A stretch of 64,000 nucleotides of DNA from Collinsella sp. An7 (GCF_002159335.1 NZ_NFHP01000003.1:124001-188000); one strand, 5' to 3'. Shown: positions 32,469 through 41,156, counted from the stretch's first letter. Notes: generated by a model from the sequence alone, not told the origin. Made by a program: numbers and translations.

Positions 32469-32906
32469 CTACCGAGAGACGGGGACGAGAATCGTCTCTC
32501 CCGCCTGGAGAACAACCCCCTCGAGTTCATTGGCCTCCGCGATAGCATCTGCGGTTTCCTGCGTGGTGAAATCGTTGATAGGATGCTGTGACGCGAGGGA
32601 CCAGAGCGAATCGCCGGCCTGCACTCGAACCTCCTCAAAGGAAATATGGGAGAGCGTATCGGCGTGCGCCTCGGCACGGCCAGCGTACGTGCTCCAGCCC
32701 ACCAAGGCAACCGCAAAAAAGAGCAGTGCGACGACAGTAGCGGCAATCGCAACCGCCGCACGGGAAACATGACGGCCGGAAACTGCGGGGCGCTCGGCAC
32801 GGGCGCCCCGTCCCTCGATAACCGTGAAGCGAGGATTGGGCTCAACGTATGCGGGCTCAGCCGCGAGGGCAAGATTGCCGTACACCTGAAAATCGCGTGT
32901 GCTCAT
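32469..32906 (-). CDS. LysM-domain membrane protein divergent from lexA (YneA-like)
   Basis: The 145-residue protein has a cytoplasmic N-tail of about 50 residues, one membrane helix (VAIAATVVALLFFAVALVGW) and an extracellular LysM domain at the C-terminus (VQAGDSLWSLASQHP ... EGVVLQAGETILVPV). In Bacillus the gene divergent from lexA is yneA, an SOS-induced LysM protein that halts division. Position, topology and a LexA box inside its promoter make the same role likely here, but sequence similarity beyond LysM is limited. GAGAGGAG precedes ATG 32906. The N-tail is longer than in YneA. Confidence 0.82.
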   Translation of the reverse strand: MSTRDFQVYGNLALAAEPAYVEPNPRFTVIEGRGARAERPAVSGRHVSRAAVAIAATVVALLFFAVALVGWSTYAGRAEAHADTLSHISFEEVRVQAGDSLWSLASQHPINDFTTQETADAIAEANELEGVVLQAGETILVPVSR

Positions 32907-32976
32907 GGGAGACTCCTCTCTCTGCGGTATCGTCGGGAACGTTATATCGGTTCGTGCGGACAAAAGTCTGGCGCTG

Positions 32977-32988
32977 GAACGAGTGTTC
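32977..32988. promoter_or_regulatory. LexA box 1 (GAACGAGTGTTC)
   Basis: A perfect GAAC-N4-GTTC operator of the Gram-positive/actinobacterial LexA type, in the lexA/LysM divergent region. A possible lexA -10 (TATCAT, 32992) lies just beside it. Confidence 0.8.
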
Positions 32989-32995
32989 GTGTATC

Positions 32996-33023
32996 ATTAT
33001 CCGCGAACAGCTGTTCCTGTCAA
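32996..33023 (-). promoter_or_regulatory. Promoter of the LysM gene with LexA box 2 in its spacer
   Basis: On the minus strand TTGACA (33023-33018) and GATAAT (33001-32996) are 16 bases apart. The spacer contains GAACAGCTGTTC (33005-33016), a palindromic LexA box. LexA bound there would block RNA polymerase directly. Confidence 0.82.
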
Positions 33024-33032
33024 GAAAAATTC

Positions 33033-33044
33033 GAACAGCAGTTT
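33033..33044. promoter_or_regulatory. Partial LexA box 3 (GAACAGCAGTTT)
   Basis: GAAC-N4-GTTT lies 22 bases before the lexA start, 28 bp (centre to centre) from box 2. One half-site is imperfect, so binding may be weak. Confidence 0.45.
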
Positions 33045-33066
33045 GCTTTCTATAGAGGAGGGTCCG

Positions 33067-33705
33067 ATGGCACGCAAGATCACGAAGCGCCAGCAGCAAA
33101 TCTATGACTTCATCCGCGCCTATCAGCAGGAGAAGGGTTATCCGCCCAGCGTGCGCGAGATGGCGGCAGCCGTTGGCCTCTCCTCCCCTTCCACGGTGCA
33201 CGCCCACCTTTCGGCCCTTGAGGCCCGAGGGCTTATCAAGCGCGACGCCACCAAGCCGCGCGCGCTTGAGCTCTTTAACGAGGATGGTTCGTCCGTCAAG
33301 CTTGCTGAGGTTAAAGAATCTCCCAACCGCAACACTGTCGACCTCCCCCTTGTGGGGCGCGTGGCCGCGGGTATGCCCATCCTTGCCGAGCAGAACGTGG
33401 AGGACACCTTCACCCTCCCGACCGAGATCGCGACCGATTCGTGCTCGTTCATCCTCGAGGTGCATGGCGACTCCATGATCAATGCCGGCATCTTTAACGG
33501 TGACTATCTTGTGGTGCGCGAGCAGAAGAGCGCGATGAACGGCGAGATCGTGGTTGCGATGATCGATGGCGAGGCAACGGTCAAGACGTTCTACAAGGAG
33601 CGCGGCCGTGTGCGCCTGCAGCCGGAGAACGATGCGATGGAGCCCATCTACGTCACCAACCCCACGATCCTCGGCAAGGTTGTGGCGCTTCTGCGGCGCT
33701 TCTAG
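33067..33705 (+). CDS. lexA: SOS repressor LexA
   Basis: LexA represses SOS genes and cleaves itself when RecA filaments form. The 212-residue product has an N-terminal winged helix (QQQIYDFIRAYQQEKGYPPSVREMA-type, residues 9-60) and a serine-protease domain. The cleavage site is A101-G102 (VAAGMP), the nucleophile S136 (GDSM) and the base K173 (TVKTF). GAGGAGG precedes ATG 33067. LexA boxes lie directly upstream, so it is autoregulated. recA, with its own LexA box, is in this window at 42-43 kb. Confidence 0.98.
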   Translation: MARKITKRQQQIYDFIRAYQQEKGYPPSVREMAAAVGLSSPSTVHAHLSALEARGLIKRDATKPRALELFNEDGSSVKLAEVKESPNRNTVDLPLVGRVAAGMPILAEQNVEDTFTLPTEIATDSCSFILEVHGDSMINAGIFNGDYLVVREQKSAMNGEIVVAMIDGEATVKTFYKERGRVRLQPENDAMEPIYVTNPTILGKVVALLRRF

Positions 33706-33706
33706 C

Positions 33707-34441
33707 ATGGATGGCGGTACGGCGGCGGCAACGGCCCGGACACGACGGCGCGTAACCCTTTTCGACACGCTCCGCGGCTTTACCATCATCTCGATGGTCG
33801 CCTTCCATGCGTGCTACGACCTTGCCTATCTTGAGGGCTTTGCGATGCCTTGGTTTACCGGGACGCTCTTTCAGGCGGTGTGGCGCGCGTCCATCAGCTG
33901 GACGTTCCTGCTGCTCGCGGGCTGGATGACATGCTTTTCGCGCAACAATGTGCGTCGTGGGCTCATCTACGGCGTGGCGGCACTCGTGGTCTGGATTGCC
34001 ACGTCGTTAGCGGGTGTAGACACCTCTGTTAGTTTTGGGATCCTGTTCTGCATGGCCGCGAGCACGCTCATCGTGGGCGCACTTGCACCGCTTTTTGATA
34101 GAGTGCCATCAGCATGGGGTCTTGTGATTTCCCTTGCGCTCTTTGCGCTGACCTATAGCGTACCGTTAACGCGGTATCCGGTTGAGGGGTTGGCTTGGCT
34201 CGGATTGCCAAGTCCGAGCTTTGCCTCAGGAGATTACTATCCCCTCATACCGTTTTTCTTTATGTATCTTGCCGGACGCTTTGCGGCCCGCCTTGCCGGT
34301 GAACATTGGGCGGACGGCTATCCAGCGTGGATGTATCGCGATTGGATGCCGCCCCTTACGGCCGTAGGACACGTGAGCCTCGTTATCTACCTCGTGCACC
34401 AGCCGATCTTGTTGCTGCTTACTGAGCTCATCGGGCACTGA
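33707..34441 (+). CDS. Multi-pass membrane protein, DUF1624/HGSNAT-like acyltransferase family
   Basis: This 244-residue protein has about seven membrane helices and starts 1 base after lexA stops. The opening TLFDTLRGFTIISMVAFHACYDL matches the DUF1624 group (heparan-alpha-glucosaminide acetyltransferase-like), where the His on helix 1 (AFHACYDL) is thought to take part in acyl transfer across the membrane. The tail SLVIYLVHQPIL is also typical. No ribosome-binding site is visible, so translation may depend on lexA. Co-transcription with lexA would make it SOS-responsive. The substrate is unknown. Confidence 0.8.
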   Translation: MDGGTAAATARTRRRVTLFDTLRGFTIISMVAFHACYDLAYLEGFAMPWFTGTLFQAVWRASISWTFLLLAGWMTCFSRNNVRRGLIYGVAALVVWIATSLAGVDTSVSFGILFCMAASTLIVGALAPLFDRVPSAWGLVISLALFALTYSVPLTRYPVEGLAWLGLPSPSFASGDYYPLIPFFFMYLAGRFAARLAGEHWADGYPAWMYRDWMPPLTAVGHVSLVIYLVHQPILLLLTELIGH

Positions 34442-34524
34442 CGGTGGGGGTTCACACATAGCGTTTCTAATGGTCGCAGTAACCGCCGCAGTGCTAGGGC
34501 GAGGCGTCCGATGCAGGTCGGTCG

Positions 34525-35826
34525 TTACGGTGCGGTTGCGTACCGTCCGAGCAGACCGGCGATGCGTGGGCTTACCTTGGCGACAAGGTGAACGCCGGTC
34601 TCGTTGTATTCCTCGACCATGATGTGGCCCTGTTCGTGCACGAGCTTGGCAAGTGCTCCCTCGCGATACGGTAGTTCTACGTCGATCAGTCGATCTTGCG
34701 CTGCAGCCTCGTGAGCAAGCCGCTCGATCAGCTCTTCGATGCCGAGCCCGGTGACGGCAGAGCAGAGCACGGCGCCGGGATGCCGGAGCGAAAGGGCGCC
34801 CCGCCCCTCATCGTCCAAAAGATCAGCCTTATTGAAGACTACGAGAGCGGGTGTCTCGCCGGCACCGATCTCGTCGAGTACACGACCAACGGCATCGATA
34901 TGTCGCAGCGCATCCTCGTCGGCACAATCGACCACTTTGACAATAAGGTCGGCATCGCGTGCCTCAGCGAGTGTGGATTTAAAGGCCTCAACCAGGCCGT
35001 GCGGCAGCTTCTGGATAAAGCCGACCGTATCGGTGATCGTCATCTCGCGGCCGCCGGGAAGCCGGTAGGCGCGCGTGGTGGGGTCGAGCGTGGCAAACAG
35101 CCGATCTTGCGCGAGGACTTCAGAGCCCGTCAGCCGGTTAAGCAGCGACGATTTGCCCGCGTTGGTGTACCCGGCCAGCGCCACCCGAAACGCAGCAGAA
35201 GCTTTACGGCTCTTTGCTTGAACGTCGCGCCGACGTTCAAGTTGCGCAAGCTCGCGGCGAAGCGTCGAAATCCGGTTGCGAATGAGCCGGCGGTCGACCT
35301 CGAGCTGACTCTCGCCTTGTCCAAAGCGGCTCCCGATTCCGCCGCGTGTCTGCTCTTTGGCAAGATGGCTCCACATGCCGCGCAGCCGCGGCAGCAGGTA
35401 CTGAAGCTGCGCCAGCTGTACCTGTAGACGCCCTTCTCGCGTAGTGGCATGGAGACCAAAGATATCGAGGATAAGCGCCGTGCGATCGATGATCTTAACA
35501 GGCTCTCCAACCGCTCGCTCGAGATTGGACTGCTGTGAGGGGGTGAGGTCATCATCGAATATCACGACGTCGGCATCGATGCGCTTGACGAGTCCGCAGA
35601 GCTCATCGACCTTACCCGAGCCGATGAAGGTGCGCGGATTGGGCCGCTCAAGCCGCTGCGAGATACGAGCGACAGTTTGAGCGCCCGCAGTGTCGGCGAG
35701 ACGCTCGAGCTCATCGAGCGAGCGGTCAACGGGCCATGCCCCGTGACGGCCCTCGATTCCCACGAGCACGGCGCGCTCGGGGACCGGCGCAGTAGAGACG
35801 AGCGGAAAACGAGGCACCTCTAGCAT
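34525..35826 (-). CDS. hflX: GTPase HflX
   Basis: HflX is a stress-induced GTPase that splits stalled 70S ribosomes. The N-terminal nucleotide-binding domain (about 1-150, with RTFIGSGKVDEL) is followed by the helical linker containing the glycine-rich RGGIGSRFGQGESQLE and the G domain (GYTNAGKSS at residues 219-226, DTVGF, NKADLL). The 433-residue length is normal. ATG 35826 overlaps the miaA stop by 7 bases. A GTG three codons further in has better spacing from GGGAGGG. It is the last gene of the miaB-miaA-hflX unit, as in many bacteria. Confidence 0.96.
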   Translation of the reverse strand: MLEVPRFPLVSTAPVPERAVLVGIEGRHGAWPVDRSLDELERLADTAGAQTVARISQRLERPNPRTFIGSGKVDELCGLVKRIDADVVIFDDDLTPSQQSNLERAVGEPVKIIDRTALILDIFGLHATTREGRLQVQLAQLQYLLPRLRGMWSHLAKEQTRGGIGSRFGQGESQLEVDRRLIRNRISTLRRELAQLERRRDVQAKSRKASAAFRVALAGYTNAGKSSLLNRLTGSEVLAQDRLFATLDPTTRAYRLPGGREMTITDTVGFIQKLPHGLVEAFKSTLAEARDADLIVKVVDCADEDALRHIDAVGRVLDEIGAGETPALVVFNKADLLDDEGRGALSLRHPGAVLCSAVTGLGIEELIERLAHEAAAQDRLIDVELPYREGALAKLVHEQGHIMVEEYNETGVHLVAKVSPRIAGLLGRYATAP

Positions 35827-36737
35827 CCCTCCCGTTCGCAGATTGCCTCAAGGGCACCTTCGATTCCAAGCGCATCCATGTCGAGCCATTGGATGCGCGC
35901 ATCGCGCCTGAACCATGAGAGCTGACGCTTGGCATACCGGCGCGAGCGGCGCTTGATGAGCTCTATGGCGTCGTCAAGCGAAGAGCGGCCTTCAAGGTAA
36001 TCGATGATCTCTTTATAGCCGATAGCCTGACGGGCCGTAAGGTCCTCGCCAAACCCCTGATCAACTAGATGGCGGACTTCGTCCACAAGCCCATCGGCGA
36101 TCATCTGGTCTACACGCAGGTTGATGCGGTCGTAGAGCCGCGAGCGGTCGCAGGCCAGCCCATAGTAGGAGGAGTCGTAACGGGCCTGAGGCGTGGAGAA
36201 ACCCTCCTTTTGACGGGCGTAAGACACCCCCTCATCGGCCATCTCGAGCGCTCGAATCACACGTCGAACGTTGTGGGGATGAATGACCGTGGCGCTCTCG
36301 GGGTCGCGCGTTTGCAAGAGAGCGTAGAGAGCACCTTCGCCCTCCTCGCGCGCCAGTTCATGATATCTACTTCGGGAGGGCGAGCTAGCGTCACCTGCGG
36401 GAAACGACATCTCGTCGAGCGCCGCCCGGACATAGAGGCCCGTTCCTCCACAGACGACGGGCACCGTACCTTCAGCGATGAGGCGATCGAGCTCTGCACG
36501 CGCCGCGCGCTGGTACAAGGCGGCCGAGTAGGATACCGAAGGCTCCGCAACATCAATAAGAAGAAGAGGTGCGTGGCACTCCTCGGGACGCATCTTGGCG
36601 GTACCGATATCCATCCCCCGATACACCTGCATGGCATCGGCAGAAATAACCACGGAATGGAGCCTGTGCGCGAGGGCATCAGCCACAGCACTCTTCCCCA
36701 CCGCGGTGGGCCCGACGATGGCGATAACAGAGGTCAT
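35820..36737 (-). CDS. miaA: tRNA dimethylallyltransferase
   Basis: MiaA puts the isopentenyl group on A37 of tRNAs that read U-starting codons, using DMAPP from the MEP pathway encoded here (ispG, ispH). The P-loop GPTAVGKSAVADAL begins at residue 9. DAMQVYRGMDIGTAK and the tRNA-binding QAIGYKEIIDYLEG, followed by RRYAKRQLSWFRR, are family signatures. The length of 305 residues fits. Its ATG overlaps the miaB stop by 4 bases. MiaB then methylthiolates the same nucleotide, so the two act in sequence. Confidence 0.97.
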   Translation of the reverse strand: MTSVIAIVGPTAVGKSAVADALAHRLHSVVISADAMQVYRGMDIGTAKMRPEECHAPLLLIDVAEPSVSYSAALYQRAARAELDRLIAEGTVPVVCGGTGLYVRAALDEMSFPAGDASSPSRSRYHELAREEGEGALYALLQTRDPESATVIHPHNVRRVIRALEMADEGVSYARQKEGFSTPQARYDSSYYGLACDRSRLYDRINLRVDQMIADGLVDEVRHLVDQGFGEDLTARQAIGYKEIIDYLEGRSSLDDAIELIKRRSRRYAKRQLSWFRRDARIQWLDMDALGIEGALEAICEREGC

Positions 36738-38092
36738 CGGGCCTCGCCTACGATGGAACCCGCAAGGTACCAGGTACGAGCCGTGTCGACGTCCACATCA
36801 ACGATACGCCCCACAAGATCCGCCGGGTCGATACCTTCGGGAACCGGGGCATGAACCGTTTGGTTCTTGGGGCTCTTGCCCTGAATGCGCCGGGCGTTTT
36901 TTTTGGAGACCCCTTCCACCAAGACGGGAACACGTGCACCAAGATCGTGCTGGTTAAAGTCGTAGGCGGTCTGCTCAATCACATGTACGAGCCGATCGAA
37001 GCGCTCTTGAATGACCTCGTGGGGCGTATCATCGGGCATCTCGGCGGCGGGAGTGCCGGCGCGCTTTGAATAGATGAAGGTGAACGCTTGCGCAAAGAGC
37101 GCCTCTTCGGCAAGGCTCAGCGTCTGCTCGAAGTCCTCCTCGGTCTCGCCGGGGAATCCTACGATGATGTCGGTGGTAAGAGCGATGTCGGGGATGCGCT
37201 CGCGCACGCGACGCACCAAATCGAGATAATCCTCGCGCGAGTAGCGGCGGTTCATGAGCTTGAGGATGCGGCTCGAGCCCGATTGAACGGCCAAGTGCAG
37301 GTGGGGCATAACCTGGGGGACCTCAGCGAGCGCGTCGATGGTCTCAGGCAGGAGGTCCTTGGGGTGCGAGGAGGTAAAGCGGATCCGCTCTATGCCGGTC
37401 TCCCCTACGGCGCGAAGCAGCTCAGCAAAGCGCGGAGAGCCGTAAGAGTCCCTACCGTAGGAGTTGACGTTCTGGCCGAGCAGCGTAACCTCGCGAACGC
37501 CCACGCGGGCAAGGCCGCATACCTCGTCGACAATCTCCTCAAAGAGACGACTCTTCTCGCGACCGCGTACATACGGCACGATGCAGTAGCTGCAGAAATT
37601 ATTGCAGCCGGTCATGATGGGCACCCACGCATGATACGAGGTGGCGCGGTGCCAGGGCATCGAGGTGGCCCCAGGCTCGTCGATCTCGGCGGTGAGCACA
37701 TGGCGTTCGTCGTCTTCAAACGCCTGCGCAAGAAGGTCGGCCACATGGGCAATCGAGGAGGTGCCGAAGATCACGCGCACGTTATCGAGATTGGTGAGGA
37801 GCCCCTCGCCGTCTCGCTGGGCGATGCAGCCACCTACGGCGATCACGCGCTTGCCCGAGGGGGATGCAGGTAGGCTCTTGCACGAGGAGCACTGCCCGTA
37901 GAGCCGCTGATCGGCAGCCTCGCGAACACAGCACGTCATAAAGACGACGATATCGGCCTCCGCGGGTGAGGCGACCTCAAGGCAGCCGCACGAATCGAGC
38001 AAGCCGCTGACGCGCTCGGCGTCGTGGAGGTTCATCTGGCAGCCGAAGGTGCGAATGAAATACGTCTTATTGCGAAGGACGGGATAGCTCAT
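36734..38092 (-). CDS. miaB: tRNA-2-methylthio-N6-dimethylallyladenosine synthase
   Basis: This radical SAM enzyme adds a methylthio group to isopentenyl-A37. The N-terminal MTTase domain has cysteines in FGCQMNLHD, TCCVREAA and VGGCIAQRD for the auxiliary cluster. The radical SAM motif is GCNNFCSYCIVPYVRG. The C-terminal TRAM domain ends the 452-residue protein. ATG 38092 is chosen because TGGAGG lies 8 bases ahead. The longer frame starts at 38107 within that site. It is one of three MTTases in this window. Confidence 0.97.
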   Translation of the reverse strand: MSYPVLRNKTYFIRTFGCQMNLHDAERVSGLLDSCGCLEVASPAEADIVVFMTCCVREAADQRLYGQCSSCKSLPASPSGKRVIAVGGCIAQRDGEGLLTNLDNVRVIFGTSSIAHVADLLAQAFEDDERHVLTAEIDEPGATSMPWHRATSYHAWVPIMTGCNNFCSYCIVPYVRGREKSRLFEEIVDEVCGLARVGVREVTLLGQNVNSYGRDSYGSPRFAELLRAVGETGIERIRFTSSHPKDLLPETIDALAEVPQVMPHLHLAVQSGSSRILKLMNRRYSREDYLDLVRRVRERIPDIALTTDIIVGFPGETEEDFEQTLSLAEEALFAQAFTFIYSKRAGTPAAEMPDDTPHEVIQERFDRLVHVIEQTAYDFNQHDLGARVPVLVEGVSKKNARRIQGKSPKNQTVHAPVPEGIDPADLVGRIVDVDVDTARTWYLAGSIVGEAR

Positions 38093-38110
38093 CTCACGCG
38101 CCTCCATCGT

Positions 38111-38431
38111 TTAGCCGACAATCTGGGACTCTCGATGCACATCGACCAGCTCGGTACCGTTGAGTGAGATCTGGTGGACGTACACCGAAAGGCGAATAGC
38201 CGTGCGAGACTCTCCGTTGATGAGGATGTCAGAAAACACCGGAGCGCACGAGATATCAATACCCGTGGGGATCAGAAAGCCCCGGGCGATTGCCATGGCC
38301 TTGATGGCCTGGTTGACGGCGCCAGCTCCCACGCACTGAAGGTTGACGGGAACTCCGTCTTTGACCATGCCGGCAATGGCGCCCGCAACGGACGCGGGCG
38401 AGGACTTGCTCGAGACTTTCAGATAATCCAT
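38111..38431 (-). CDS. spoVS: SpoVS-like Alba-fold protein
   Basis: This 106-residue protein is clearly of the SpoVS family, small Alba-like proteins that probably bind nucleic acid. The conserved pattern LKVSSKSSPASVAGAIAGM, then GAGAVNQAIKAMAIARGFL, then FSDI is complete. In Bacillus it affects late sporulation. Here no sporulation genes are visible, so it likely has another role. It sits after RNase Y and a GHKL ATPase gene, the same rny-spoVS linkage seen in Bacillus. GCAGGAG precedes ATG 38431. It has its own upstream repeats (38447-38500). Confidence 0.93.
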   Translation of the reverse strand: MDYLKVSSKSSPASVAGAIAGMVKDGVPVNLQCVGAGAVNQAIKAMAIARGFLIPTGIDISCAPVFSDILINGESRTAIRLSVYVHQISLNGTELVDVHRESQIVG

Positions 38432-38446
38432 CTACGGTTCTCCTGC

Positions 38447-38500
38447 GTTTACGGTGCGAAAAGTGCAGCTCATTGAGCTTACCGTAAGGTTTACGGTGCG
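38447..38500. promoter_or_regulatory. Repeated GTTTACGGTGCG elements upstream of spoVS
   Basis: GTTTACGGTGCG occurs at 38447-38458 and 38489-38500. The second copy overlaps a perfect 7-bp inverted repeat, ACCGTAA-GGT-TTACGGT (38481-38497). The set fills the 78-base gap between the GHKL gene and spoVS. It could be an operator or an RNA processing hairpin. Confidence 0.5.
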
Positions 38501-38509
38501 GCAAGTAGG

Positions 38510-39592
38510 CTACTCCTCCTTGCCGACGTCAAAGGTGACGGTGATGCGGTCGCGCGAGACGCGCACGGTGGGCTCATGGGCAAGCGTAAGAAAATACCGC
38601 TCGGCGAGGGAAGAGAAGTCGCGCTCAAGGGTACGCGAGAACGCATCAAGATCCTCGCGGGCGATCTTAAGACCGCGGCGATCGCGGGTGAGGTCGACGG
38701 CGACCTCATGGGGGCGCTCTTTGCGCTCTCGGAGCAGACGGGAGGCAACGCTTCGTACCGGCTTGATCGTCCCGGCAAGGATGCGGTGCGCGGTGCGCTC
38801 GGAGAGCTCAAGACCGAGCGAGGCGGCGATCCTCATAAAGTCGGCAGCATCGGCCGCGTAGCCGAGCCGGTCAACCACGGGAAGCTCTCTCTCGGAGTCG
38901 ATAAAGAGGAGCTGCGAGGCATCGAGCGAGCGCCGTGCCTCGGCATAAAGCGTTGCGGCGATCTCGGTTGCCGACCCGAGGTAGACCTCACAGACGTGAT
39001 GCTCCTCGAGGGCAAACTCCGCCGCGGCGCGAATGAGGTTATGCGGCCCACGCGCACAATAGGGATGCCCCGCGTCATCTTTAGCGAGCTCGGGCCAGGT
39101 TGACTGATCAGCACGCTCGGGGAGCCGTTCGGTATCCGCCACAACCGATATGACGGTGCCCTTCCCGGCGCCCGAGGCGACAACACGGGCTTCTTCGCAG
39201 TTCTCCTTGATGGAGAAAAGCGCCATACCGCGGCCATGCACGCCCCAACGGTCCATATGCATGCTCTCGAGCTTTGAGGTGACGCGCGCCTCGAAGATAC
39301 GATCCTGCATGTCCTCGGGCACGCCCGAGCCATCGTCGATCACCACAAGCGAACGCAGCGCGTCCGTCTTGCCCATGGCAAGGTAGACGCGCTGCGCTCC
39401 GGCGTCTCGAGCGTTGCGAAGCAGCTCGATGACGATATCCTCGACATGCTGAATGTCGTGCTTGGCCTGACGACGCTCCGCCTCGGATACCCTAAGGCGG
39501 ACGAAGCCCTCTCCCAGATTCTCCTCGACGCGAAGATTCGCCTCGCCGGTCATCTGGGCAATGAACGAAATGAGCTCCTGCGAGTCAGCCAT
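38510..39592 (-). CDS. Stand-alone GHKL ATPase with MutL-like motifs, unknown function
   Basis: The 360-residue protein begins with a GHKL ATP-binding fold. The N box is ELLRNARDAGA with E56 and N60, an E-X3-N arrangement as in MutL, gyrase and Hsp90, which hydrolyse ATP, rather than the H/N boxes of histidine kinases. DDGSGVP (86-92) contacts adenine. The lid motif GVHGRGMALFSI (117-128) resembles GFRGEALASI of MutL. GTVISV ends the fold. No phospho-acceptor His, receiver or membrane part is present. The remaining ~200 residues are not recognised and include a basic region (RLLRERKERPHE). It lies 13 bases after rny and ahead of spoVS. A nucleic-acid-related clamp is a guess. Confidence 0.82.
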   Translation of the reverse strand: MADSQELISFIAQMTGEANLRVEENLGEGFVRLRVSEAERRQAKHDIQHVEDIVIELLRNARDAGAQRVYLAMGKTDALRSLVVIDDGSGVPEDMQDRIFEARVTSKLESMHMDRWGVHGRGMALFSIKENCEEARVVASGAGKGTVISVVADTERLPERADQSTWPELAKDDAGHPYCARGPHNLIRAAAEFALEEHHVCEVYLGSATEIAATLYAEARRSLDASQLLFIDSERELPVVDRLGYAADAADFMRIAASLGLELSERTAHRILAGTIKPVRSVASRLLRERKERPHEVAVDLTRDRRGLKIAREDLDAFSRTLERDFSSLAERYFLTLAHEPTVRVSRDRITVTFDVGKEE

Positions 39593-39605
39593 GATGCACC
39601 GCCCG

Positions 39606-41156
39606 TTACTTGGCGATGTCGACAGCGCGGCTCTCGCGGATCACCACGACGCGCACCTGACCGGGATACTCCATCTCCTCCTCGATCTGATGGGCGATAT
39701 CGTGAGCGAGCACGGTGGCCTCGGCATCGGAGACCTTGTCGGGCTGCACCATGACGTGGACCTCACGGCCGGCCTGCATGGCGTAGGTGCGCTCGACACC
39801 CTCGTGCGCGTTGGAGATCTCCTCGAGCTTCTCGAGACGCTTGATGTAGTTCTCGGCGGACTCACGGCGCGCACCCGGGCGAGAGGCCGAGATGGCGTCG
39901 GCGGCCATAACAAGCACGGCCACCACAGAGTTGGGCTCAACATCACCGTGGTGCGCCTCGATAGCGTGGACGACGGCAGGCTTCTCGCCGTAGCGGCGGG
40001 CAAGGTCGGCGCCGATAACAGCATGCGGACCCTCAACCTCGTGGTCGATAGCCTTGCCAAGATCATGGAGAAGACCCGCTCGCTTAGCGAGGGCAGTATC
40101 GACCCCAAGCTCGCTCGCCATGATGCCACAGAGCTCAGACACCTCGATCGAGTGCGTGAGCACGTTCTGGCCAAACGAGGTGCGGTACCGAAGGGCACCG
40201 AGGGTCTTGACGATCTCGGGGTGGAGGTCGTGGATACCGATATCAAAGGCCGCCTGCTCGCCCGCCTCGCGAACGCGCTGCTGCACGAGGCTCGCGGCCT
40301 TCTGGTACATCTCCTCGATGCGTGCCGGGTGGATACGACCATCGGCGATGAGGTTCTCGAGGGCGACGCGCGCCGTCTCGCGACGGACGGGGTCGAAGCT
40401 CGAGAGAACGACGGTCTCAGGCGTGTCGTCAATCACGAGATTGACGCCGGAGACCTGTTCGAAGGTGCGGATGTTGCGGCCCTCGCGACCAATGATGCGT
40501 CCCTTGAGGTCGTCAGAGGGGATGTGAACCGAGGTGACCGTAACCTCTGCGGTGTGGTCGGCGGCACAGCGCTGGATAGCGAGTGAGATGATCTCTTGCG
40601 CCGTCTTGTGGCACTCCGCCTTGACCTGCTGCTCGGACTCACGAATGATGGTGGCCGCCTCGTGGGTGACCTCACCGCGAACTTTATCAAGGAGCTCCTG
40701 GTGGGCATCCTCGCGCGTGAGTTCGGAGATGCGCTCCAGCTCTGCGGTCTGCTTGGTCATGAGCTCATCGAGCTGCGCCTTGCGCTTCTCGACTTGACCT
40801 GCCTGGCTCGAGAGCTGGTGCTCGCGCTTATCGAGGGCATCGTTGCGGCGGTCGAGCGATTCCTCGCGCTGCATGATGCGGTTCTCGAGCGCGCGGAGCT
40901 CCTTCTTGCGCTGCTTCTCCTCAGTCTCGGCAGCCTGCTTGCTCTGGATGATCTCTTCCTTCGCCTCGAGCAGGGCCTCTTTCTTTAGCGTCTCAGCCTG
41001 TCGCTGCGCGTCGCCGATCATCTGGTCTGCCTGGGCGCGTGACGACTCCAGTTTGGAATCAGCCTCACGGAGGCTACCCTGCTTGGCGCTGCGCATGGCG
41101 ACCATCGCGCCGCCGGCACCCAGCGCCAGGCAGACGATTGCGATCACAATCTCCAT
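39606..41156 (-). CDS. rny: Ribonuclease Y
   Basis: RNase Y is a membrane-tethered endoribonuclease that starts mRNA decay. Residues 1-20 form the N-terminal membrane helix and about 25-190 a long coiled coil. A KH RNA-binding domain follows ([18 protein letters not shown]), then the HD metal-dependent domain ([16 protein letters not shown]). Its 516 residues match the family. AAGGAGAC precedes ATG 41156, and a near-consensus promoter lies about 140 bases upstream. RNase J is also encoded (50.6 kb), so RNA turnover resembles Firmicutes rather than RNase E systems. Confidence 0.97.
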   Translation of the reverse strand: MEIVIAIVCLALGAGGAMVAMRSAKQGSLREADSKLESSRAQADQMIGDAQRQAETLKKEALLEAKEEIIQSKQAAETEEKQRKKELRALENRIMQREESLDRRNDALDKREHQLSSQAGQVEKRKAQLDELMTKQTAELERISELTREDAHQELLDKVRGEVTHEAATIIRESEQQVKAECHKTAQEIISLAIQRCAADHTAEVTVTSVHIPSDDLKGRIIGREGRNIRTFEQVSGVNLVIDDTPETVVLSSFDPVRRETARVALENLIADGRIHPARIEEMYQKAASLVQQRVREAGEQAAFDIGIHDLHPEIVKTLGALRYRTSFGQNVLTHSIEVSELCGIMASELGVDTALAKRAGLLHDLGKAIDHEVEGPHAVIGADLARRYGEKPAVVHAIEAHHGDVEPNSVVAVLVMAADAISASRPGARRESAENYIKRLEKLEEISNAHEGVERTYAMQAGREVHVMVQPDKVSDAEATVLAHDIAHQIEEEMEYPGQVRVVVIRESRAVDIAK

